A DNA stretch of 51,214 nucleotides, from NCBI GenBank assembly GCA_903884105.1, contig CAISDJ010000135.1, forward strand, positions 1-51,214, given 5' to 3'. A program made the translations under genes and the position numbers. How positions within the stretch are numbered: the stretch's first letter is position 1; the number at the start of each line of letters is the position of its first letter. Under the pieces are notes generated by a model. That model was not told the DNA's origin. It saw nothing but the letters and a program-made list of their open reading frames with translations, and searched no databases. Source of the stretch: an uncultured Pseudomonadota bacterium (GTDB taxonomy: Bacteria > Pseudomonadota > Gammaproteobacteria > Steroidobacterales > Steroidobacteraceae). This document shows, one piece after another, positions 45,818 through 51,214 of the stretch.

Positions 45818-46828
45818 CTACAGCGCGCCGGGCGGTGGCCAAAGCAGGCGGTTGAGACGCACCACCGAGACCAGCAAAAGTGCCGCGACGCCGTTGTGGG
45901 CCGTTGCCAGAGCCAAAGGCAGGCCCTCTAGCACCATCAAGGGTCCCAGGATGAGCTGTACCAGCAGCACGAGACCCACTGTTGCACCCGCCAGTTGCAC
46001 GGCCCTTGTCTGGGCCCTGCGCCACGCGAAAATGCCGAGCCATCCCAGTGTCAACGCGGCAACCACCGCGCCCAGGCGATGCACGAAGTGGATGGCCACT
46101 CGAGCGGGATGATCGAGGACTCCGCCTTCATAGTCGATCCCGAGGCCGCGCCACAGCACGAAGGCGTCATCGACATTCATGGTCGGCCAATACGCGTTCT
46201 GGCAGGTCGGGAAATCCGGACAGGCGAGCGCTGCATAGTTCGAGCTGGTCCAGCCGCCGAGCAGGATCTGGAAAATGAGGACGCCGAGGCCGATCCGCGA
46301 CAGCGTTCGCAGTCCCGCTTCCTGTCTGGGTCTTGTCGTCCGCGAGTTGCCAGCGGCAAGCCAGGCAAGCAAGGACAATGTCGTCAAGCCGCCGATCAGG
46401 TGAAGCACGACGATCAGTGGCTTCAGCAGCAGCGTCACGGTCCACATTCCGAGGAGGGCCTGCATCCCCACGATCGCGACGAGCAGCACGGGCAACTTCA
46501 CCGGCTGCGCGGGATCGCGGCGATTCCAGATCGCAAAGGCAGCCAGCGCTACGATCACCAGAACGAGCGTCCCCGCGAAGTAGCGATGCAGCATCTCCTT
46601 GCTGGCCTTGTGCTCTTCGAACGGCCGGTCGGGAAATGCATTCGTGATGACATCAAGGTTCTGCGCAGCTTGTCCCGCCGTGAGGTGGCCATAGCAACCC
46701 GGCCAGTCGGGGCAGCCGAGGCCCGCAGCACTCAAGCGCACCCACGCCCCGAGCACCACTACGACGAATGCCAGCATCGCGCCCCCGAGGGCGATGCGCC
46801 GGAAAGTGGAAGTTCGCTGGTGGCGCAT
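45818..46828 (-). CDS. ctaA: Haem A synthase (CtaA/COX15)
   Basis: 336 residues, eight membrane segments. Haem-ligand histidines are in HRYFAGTLV, HLIGGLTTL, HRLGAVVAA and AHNGVAALL. Two cysteine pairs, CPDWPGC and CPDFPTC, lie in the periplasmic loops. It oxidises haem O to haem A for aa3-type oxidases. Located between the Sco-like gene and ctaB; the presence of both ctaA and ctaB shows that an aa3 enzyme is made. Confidence 0.96.
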   Translation of the reverse strand: MRHQRTSTFRRIALGGAMLAFVVVVLGAWVRLSAAGLGCPDWPGCYGHLTAGQAAQNLDVITNAFPDRPFEEHKASKEMLHRYFAGTLVLVIVALAAFAIWNRRDPAQPVKLPVLLVAIVGMQALLGMWTVTLLLKPLIVVLHLIGGLTTLSLLAWLAAGNSRTTRPRQEAGLRTLSRIGLGVLIFQILLGGWTSSNYAALACPDFPTCQNAYWPTMNVDDAFVLWRGLGIDYEGGVLDHPARVAIHFVHRLGAVVAALTLGWLGIFAWRRAQTRAVQLAGATVGLVLLVQLILGPLMVLEGLPLALATAHNGVAALLLVSVVRLNRLLWPPPGAL

Positions 46829-46837
46829 GAACGAGGG

Positions 46838-47461
46838 CTAGCCGATGTGGGACAGGTTCAGAAGCTTCTTGAGGTCATCGAGCAGGCCCTTCACGGGCGC
46901 ACCACGCTCATAGCTCATCATGAGATTGCCGAGCGGATCGACGAGATAGAGCCTACCGGCGGCGAGCGCCTCGACGCCGTTGCCAACAGGGAAGACGGCG
47001 AGCACCGCCTTGCCCGCCGCATCGTCGACACTGGCCGTGATCAGCCCGGCCTGCTCGGCCGGGAAATAGGCCTGGTCACAGCACGACCCCGAGTACAGGA
47101 AAACTCTTTGTACGCGGAAGCTGTTTTGGTTCAACGCAAGGCGGACCTGGCGAATGTCGGTCAGGGCCTTGCGACACGCTTCCTCGCAGGCCCCGGCCCC
47201 GACAAAAACGATGCTCCATTTGCCGCGCAAGAAGTTCGCCGCAGTTGCCCTGCCCAACGGTGTCACCAGGGCCGCTTCCGGAAACGGTCTTGCGGGATCA
47301 ATCAGCTCGCCTTTGTTGGTGCTGCCCTGCGGACGCCAACCGACATTGCCGTAGTAAGTCAGGAAGGCAACGCCCAAGGGCACGAAGAACAGAGCGACGA
47401 CCAGCCACAGCTGGCGGCGAGAGCCCTTGGATGGGTTTGTCTGTGTGTCGACGGTCGTCAT
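46838..47461 (-). CDS. Sco-like membrane-anchored thioredoxin-fold protein
   Basis: 207 residues from the ATG at 47461. An N-terminal membrane anchor (LWLVVALFFVPLGVAFLTYY) precedes a thioredoxin-fold domain. CEEAC in VFVGAGACEEACRKAL is the CxxxC of Sco copper chaperones. The third ligand, the His that precedes the LVDP motif in Sco proteins, is missing: the stretch reads VEALAAGRLYLVDPLG. SGSCCDQ adds another cysteine pair. Located among oxidase assembly genes, so a role in CuA or disulfide handling is plausible, but copper binding like Sco1 is doubtful. Confidence 0.8.
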   Translation of the reverse strand: MTTVDTQTNPSKGSRRQLWLVVALFFVPLGVAFLTYYGNVGWRPQGSTNKGELIDPARPFPEAALVTPLGRATAANFLRGKWSIVFVGAGACEEACRKALTDIRQVRLALNQNSFRVQRVFLYSGSCCDQAYFPAEQAGLITASVDDAAGKAVLAVFPVGNGVEALAAGRLYLVDPLGNLMMSYERGAPVKGLLDDLKKLLNLSHIG

Positions 47462-47475
47462 CTCGGTAATCCGGT

Positions 47476-48216
47476 TCAATTCAGGTCGCGATTCGCCGGT
47501 TTCAGGTTCACGACGAAGTACAAGACAAGCAACGTCACCGACAGCGAGAACCACTGGATCGCATAGCCGACATGGCGCTCCGGCTCGAAGCCGAAGCGAG
47601 CTGCCCACGCGCGCTCGTATCCGGCCTCCTCCGCCGGATCCAGCAACATCACGGGTTGCAGCAGCGGCTCGCCGTACATTGCCACCAGCTCGTCATGCTG
47701 CGGGAAGTTGACCACTCTCGGCCAGATCCCCGCCGCGTCGTCGGCAGCACCCAGGCGGACACCGGGTCGCGGCAGCACATCCAGCATGGCCCGGATCTCG
47801 CGATGGTTTCCATCAACGTCGATGCCGGGCAGTACCAACCGATCCGGTCCAACGGGAATCCAGCCCCGATCGACCAGCACGAGACCGTCCCCTTCGTCGA
47901 GACGGAAAGGCGTCATCACGCGAAAGCCAGGCGCGCCCGTCTTCGAAGGCATGTTGTCGAGCAGGAGCTGCCTGTCCGATTCATACTTTCCAGACGCCGA
48001 GGCCTGCTGGTACCTCGGCAGATCGCTTGCATCGCCCGAGGTCAGCGGAACGCGGTTCCCCTGACCAGCTGCATACGCTGACAGCAATTCCCGCTTCTCA
48101 TCAGCCCTTCGCAACTGCCAGAAGCCCAGATTCGTCAGTCCCGCCAGCACCAGCACAGTCAGCGCGGTGCCGAGCAGGCCGGGTGCAAAGACGCGATTGC
48201 GGATTCGGACGGGCAT
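47476..48216 (-). CDS. SURF1 family cytochrome oxidase biogenesis protein
   Basis: 246 residues from the ATG at 48216. Two membrane helices flank a periplasmic domain: GLTNLGFWQLRRADEKRELL at the start and GYAIQWFSLSVTLLVLYF at the end, with VLVDRGWIP in the middle, all SURF1 hallmarks. It helps haem A delivery to subunit I of cytochrome c oxidase. It precedes the Sco-like gene by 14 bp and is divergent from the DUF2909 gene (51-bp gap). Confidence 0.95.
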   Translation of the reverse strand: MPVRIRNRVFAPGLLGTALTVLVLAGLTNLGFWQLRRADEKRELLSAYAAGQGNRVPLTSGDASDLPRYQQASASGKYESDRQLLLDNMPSKTGAPGFRVMTPFRLDEGDGLVLVDRGWIPVGPDRLVLPGIDVDGNHREIRAMLDVLPRPGVRLGAADDAAGIWPRVVNFPQHDELVAMYGEPLLQPVMLLDPAEEAGYERAWAARFGFEPERHVGYAIQWFSLSVTLLVLYFVVNLKPANRDLN

Positions 48217-48267
48217 ATAATCGTCACTCGCCAGTCCGGCGCCACATCTCAATAGTCCGGGTGTACC

Positions 48268-48474
48268 GTGATCAAGCTGCTGATTGTCGCCTGCCTGATC
48301 GGCATCGTCATAAGCCTGGGCACGGGGTTGTTTCATCTCGTCAACAGCAAGGGTGCCTCATCCGGCACCATCAAGGCGCTGACGTTCCGTATCGTCCTGT
48401 CCGTTGCGCTGTTCCTGCTGCTTCTGCTGGCGTGGTCGCAGGGCATGATCCAGCCGCACGAGCTCGGCAAGTAG
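48268..48474 (+). CDS. DUF2909 twin transmembrane protein
   Basis: 68 residues from a GTG start. Two hydrophobic helices (IKLLIVACLIGIVISLGTGL and VLSVALFLLLLLAWSQG) joined by a short loop match the DUF2909 family, found with cytochrome oxidase assembly genes in many proteobacteria. Function is unknown. It is the only plus-strand gene in the oxidase block and ends at a strong hairpin. Confidence 0.85.
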   Translation: MIKLLIVACLIGIVISLGTGLFHLVNSKGASSGTIKALTFRIVLSVALFLLLLLAWSQGMIQPHELGK

Positions 48475-48487
48475 TCCCAAGACGGAA

Positions 48488-48521
48488 CCGGGCCAGCCAA
48501 AACCTGTTTCGTCTGGCCCGG
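48488..48521. terminator. Hairpin terminator between DUF2909 gene and ctaE
   Basis: CCGGGCCAG (48488-48496) and CTGGCCCGG (48513-48521) form a perfect 9-bp stem. CTTTCG follows on the plus strand. It lies between convergent genes and can serve both directions. Confidence 0.65.
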
Positions 48522-48552
48522 CTTTCGATTCTGCCCGTTTCGGGCGCTCGGC

Positions 48553-49434
48553 TTACAGCCAGTAGACGAAAATGAACAGGCCGAGCCACACAACGTCCAC
48601 GAAGTGCCAGTACCACGCGACGGCTTCGAATGCGAAGTGCTGCTGCGGTGTGAAGTGCCCCTTCAGGCAGCGGAACCAGATCACCATCAGCATGATCGCG
48701 CCGATCGTCACATGCAGGCCGTGGAAGCCCGTCAGCATGAAGAATGTGGAGCCGTAGATACCCGAGGACAGCGTCAGGTTCAGTTCGTGGTACGCCTCCA
48801 TGTATTCCGTCGCCTGCAGGTAGACGAACGTGAACCCCAGCAGGAAGGTCACTGCCTGGAAGATATTGAGGACCGTGCGATTGCCAGCCCTCAGGGCATG
48901 GTGGGCAATCGTGATCGTGACACCCGACATCAACAGGATCGCCGTATTGATCGCGGGCAGGCCGAATGCCGGGATGACTTCAAAGTCGCCGCCGACTTGA
49001 GCGGGACCATTGGTCGGCCACGCCGTCTCGTAGTCCTTCCACAGCAGCAGGTTGGTGAAGATCTTGACGCCTTCGCCACCCAGCCAGGGCACGGAGAGGT
49101 GCCGTGTGTAGAACAGGGCGCCGAAGAACGCGGCAAAGAACATGATCTCCGAGAAGATGAACCACATCATCCCCATGCGGAACGACCTGTCGACCTGCTC
49201 GTTGTAGAAGTGGTCTTCGCTTTCGTTGATGACGGTGCCGAACCAGCCGGCAAACATCGTCGCCACGATGATGAGGCCGGCCGACATGACCATCGGGCCG
49301 GGGCTCGAGTGGTTCAGCCACATCGCGGCGCCGCCCACCGTCATGAACAGCGCAATCGACCCGATGATCGGCCAGTGGCTGCCATGCGGGATGTAGTACT
49401 TGCTGCCAGGTTGTTCCGAATGTGCGTGAGCCAT
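48553..49434 (-). CDS. ctaE: Cytochrome c oxidase subunit III
   Basis: 293 residues from the ATG at 49434 (MAHAHSEQPGSKYYIPHGSH). Seven membrane segments with the family motifs RMGMMWFIFSEIMFFAAFFG, YMEAYHELNL, GFHGLHVTIGAIML and EAVAWYWHFVDVVWLGLFIF. It is part of the aa3-type oxidase in the inner membrane. A 136-bp gap separates it from ctaG. The coxA-ctaG-coxC order is usual. Confidence 0.98.
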   Translation of the reverse strand: MAHAHSEQPGSKYYIPHGSHWPIIGSIALFMTVGGAAMWLNHSSPGPMVMSAGLIIVATMFAGWFGTVINESEDHFYNEQVDRSFRMGMMWFIFSEIMFFAAFFGALFYTRHLSVPWLGGEGVKIFTNLLLWKDYETAWPTNGPAQVGGDFEVIPAFGLPAINTAILLMSGVTITIAHHALRAGNRTVLNIFQAVTFLLGFTFVYLQATEYMEAYHELNLTLSSGIYGSTFFMLTGFHGLHVTIGAIMLMVIWFRCLKGHFTPQQHFAFEAVAWYWHFVDVVWLGLFIFVYWL

Positions 49435-49570
49435 TATCTGAATGTCCTGATGATCGTCTTCTGAATTCTCTGTTGCACCAGTGGCAGTCCTGCCGAGGCA
49501 GGTCCGCCACCCTCTCGTCACTCAATCAATCGACATGGAAGCCAGGCACAGTGCCCTGCCTTCCGAATCC

Positions 49571-50116
49571 TCACTGTACGGCAGCCGTCTGCGGCACGGT
49601 GTACATCGAATAAGCCAGCGTAACGCGGTCGACGTTGCCCGGAAGGTCCGGATCGACGATGAAGCGCACGCTCATTTCGCGGCCTTCAAGCCCCTCGAAA
49701 TGCTGCGGCGTGAAACAGAAGCATTCGGTCTTGTGGAAGAACCGGGTGGCCAGGCTGGGAGCGATGCTCGGGATGGCCTGCGCCGTGACCGCCTGTTCCT
49801 GCAGGTTCTTCGCGTAGAACTTCGTTTCATACAGCTTGCCCGGTTCCACCACGATGCTGGCAGCCAGCGGATGGAACTCCCACGAGCCGAAAGTCGGCGT
49901 CGCCGAAATCATCTCCACTGTCACGCGCCGGTCGGTTGCTGCGGATTCCACGGCCGCAGAAGCCTCCCGAAGCGCAGCGCGATTGCCGTAGCCGGTCACC
50001 TCGCATATGACGCCATAGAGCGGAATCAGCGCGAAACCGAACCCGAAAGCTCCTGCCGCCATCAGCCACAGCTGGCGGGTCAACTTGCGGTTTTCGACGC
50101 GGAGATTTTCGTTCAC
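49571..50116 (-). CDS. ctaG: Cytochrome c oxidase assembly protein CtaG/Cox11
   Basis: 181 residues from a GTG start that overlaps the upstream small gene's TGA (GTGA). One membrane anchor, then a periplasmic copper-binding domain with [20 protein letters not shown], which contains the CFCF copper site. It delivers copper to the CuB centre in subunit I. It lies between the small protein gene and ctaE. Confidence 0.96.
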   Translation of the reverse strand: MNENLRVENRKLTRQLWLMAAGAFGFGFALIPLYGVICEVTGYGNRAALREASAAVESAATDRRVTVEMISATPTFGSWEFHPLAASIVVEPGKLYETKFYAKNLQEQAVTAQAIPSIAPSLATRFFHKTECFCFTPQHFEGLEGREMSVRFIVDPDLPGNVDRVTLAYSMYTVPQTAAVQ

Positions 50117-50229
50117 GGCGAGCGCGAATAAACCATGTAGATGAAGCCGAAATAGAACGCGAGGGCAATCGCAGCCAGAAGAAGCACATTCCTGCGAATG
50201 CGGTTTTTCCGGTTGCTATCCGTTTCCAT
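50113..50229 (-). CDS. Cytochrome oxidase small assembly protein (38 aa)
   Basis: A 38-residue protein starting [20 protein letters not shown], with one membrane helix ([20 protein letters not shown]) and ending SRSP. It is too short for many gene finders. The 4-base overlap with ctaG and its place between ctaD and ctaG match the small oxidase-assembly proteins annotated in proteobacteria. The hydrophilic basic N-terminus followed by one helix is typical. I call it from position and architecture; the sequence itself carries few conserved residues. Confidence 0.75.
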   Translation of the reverse strand: METDSNRKNRIRRNVLLLAAIALAFYFGFIYMVYSRSP

Positions 50230-50274
50230 GGTTTCCTGCCCCACTTTCATCTGCCCAGTTCTGCGCCCCGAGAA

Positions 50275-51214
50275 TTACTTTACGACCGGAGGAACGTCGA
50301 ATGTATGGTGCGGTGCCGGCGAAGGCACCGTCCATTCGAGACCCTGCGGGTCCGCGTCGTCCCAGACCTTGTCAGAAGCCTTCGCGCCGCCCCGGACCGA
50401 TGCCCAGATGATGTACGCGAACAGCAACTGCGACAGCCCGAAGCCGAACGCACCGATCGAGGAGATCATGTTGAACTCCGCGAACTGGGTGGCGTAGTCG
50501 GGGATCCGGCGCGGCATGCCGGCGAGACCCAGGAAGTGCTGTGGGAAGAACAACACGTTCACGAAGATCGTGGACAACCAGAAATGCCATTTGGCCAGCG
50601 TCATGCTGTACATGTGGCCGGTCCACTTTGGCAGCCAGTAGTACACGCCTGCCATGATGCCGAACACGGCGCCGGGCACCAGGACATAGTGGAAGTGCGC
50701 AACGATGAAGTACGTGTCGTGGTACTGGAAGTCGACCGGGGCGAGGGACATCATCAACCCCGAGAGGCCGCCGATCGTGAACAGGAACAGGAACGACAGC
50801 GCGAACAGCATCGGTGGCTCGAAGCTGAGCGAGCCGCGCCACAACGTGGCCGTCCAGTTGAAGACCTTCACGCCCGTGGGCACGGCGATCAGCATGGTGG
50901 ACAGCATGAAGAACATCTCGCCAGCCAGCGGCATGCCGGTGGTGAACATGTGGTGCGCCCACACGATGAAGGACAGGAAGGCGATCGAGGCCGTTGCATA
51001 CACCATCGCGTCATAGCCGAAGAGCGGCTTGCGCGAGAAGGTCGGAATGATCTCCGACACGATGCCGAACGCCGGCAGGATCATGATGTAGACCTCGGGG
51101 TGCCCGAAGAACCAGAACACATGCTGGTACAGGACCGGGTCGCCGCCGCCCGTGGCAGAGAAGAACGTCGTGCCGAAGAAGTGGTCCGTCAGGACCATCG
51201 TTACTGCGCCGGCA
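50275..51214 (-). CDS. ctaD: Cytochrome c oxidase subunit I (5' end cut by window)
   Basis: The last 312 residues; the frame is open at the right edge ([20 protein letters not shown]), so about 220 N-terminal residues are missing. [20 protein letters not shown] holds the CuB His and the cross-linked Tyr. [11 protein letters not shown] has the other two CuB histidines. The haem a3 and haem a ligands are in [20 protein letters not shown]. It is the catalytic subunit that reduces oxygen to water and pumps protons. ctaC (subunit II) is expected just off the right edge. Confidence 0.97.
   Translation of the reverse strand, partial: AGAVTMVLTDHFFGTTFFSATGGGDPVLYQHVFWFFGHPEVYIMILPAFGIVSEIIPTFSRKPLFGYDAMVYATASIAFLSFIVWAHHMFTTGMPLAGEMFFMLSTMLIAVPTGVKVFNWTATLWRGSLSFEPPMLFALSFLFLFTIGGLSGLMMSLAPVDFQYHDTYFIVAHFHYVLVPGAVFGIMAGVYYWLPKWTGHMYSMTLAKWHFWLSTIFVNVLFFPQHFLGLAGMPRRIPDYATQFAEFNMISSIGAFGFGLSQLLFAYIIWASVRGGAKASDKVWDDADPQGLEWTVPSPAPHHTFDVPPVVK

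Noticed and set aside
44832-46043. 403-residue minus-strand frame overlapping ctaB and ctaA
   Set aside because: Same strand but shifted frame of two well-supported membrane protein genes; the sequence is low-complexity Arg/Ala/His with no hydrophobic helices.
45995-47566. 523-residue plus-strand open frame opposite ctaA and the Sco-like gene
   Set aside because: It lies antisense to clearly conserved ctaA and Sco-like genes, has no recognisable domain, and its Arg/Gln/His-rich composition is what the reverse of GC-rich coding gives.

Overview
This window is the replication-origin region of a GC-rich gammaproteobacterium, followed by an accessory stretch and a terminal-oxidase assembly cluster. 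The order mnmE-yidC-yidD-rnpA-rpmH | dnaA-dnaN-recF-gyrB is the classic origin synteny. The proteins look gammaproteobacterial: an 804-residue GyrB, glyQ/glyS, glnA-ntrB-ntrC, secB-grxC-rhodanese, and an EnvC with a degenerate LytM domain. A non-enteric, aerobic lineage (Nevskiales/Steroidobacterales/Xanthomonadales-like) fits best, because an aa3-type cytochrome c oxidase with haem A synthesis genes is present. That placement is inference.

Layout. 1-3706 (minus): mnmE (3' end cut), yidC, yidD, rnpA and rpmH, tightly packed; the rnpA start lies inside rpmH. 3707-7871: dnaA, a 274-bp dnaA-dnaN gap that looks like oriC (DnaA boxes, AT-rich tract, 15-bp direct repeats), dnaN and recF. Two ParB-type parS sequences lie inside recF. 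7894-10308: gyrB. 10325-14105 (minus): acyltransferase, glyS, glyQ. 14106-19157: nitrogen assimilation block, glnA behind a sigma54/NtrC-type control region, a DUF4124 protein, ntrB and ntrC. 19287-20295: an MscS-family pseudogene with four lesions. 20292-25694: class 1B dihydroorotate dehydrogenase, trmL, gpsA, secB, grxC, rhodanese, envC. 25828-30451: a co-directional set of two c-di-GMP-type proteins, both with altered GGDEF motifs, a SUMF1-type lipoprotein and a small holin-like membrane protein. 30469-42511 (minus): peptide transporter, dtd-tatABC, TPR lipoprotein with mrcB, trkAH, uvrD.

42512-42892, between uvrD and a divergent lipoprotein gene, holds a compact structured element: near-identical 24-bp terminal inverted repeats ending in CTAG and two long imperfect hairpins, with no transposase. 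It ends 3 bp before the uvrD start codon and looks like a MITE or other non-autonomous repeat. 42893-51214: COG3650-type lipoprotein, double-VanZ protein, then ctaB, ctaA, a Sco-like protein, SURF1, a DUF2909 protein, ctaE, ctaG, a 38-residue small protein and ctaD (5' end cut).

The most interesting items are the uvrD-proximal repeat element, the two parS sites in recF, the origin repeats, the degenerate GGDEF protein with an intact I-site, the Sco-like protein lacking its copper histidine, and the decayed mscS. No tRNA, rRNA, CRISPR array or complete insertion sequence was seen.
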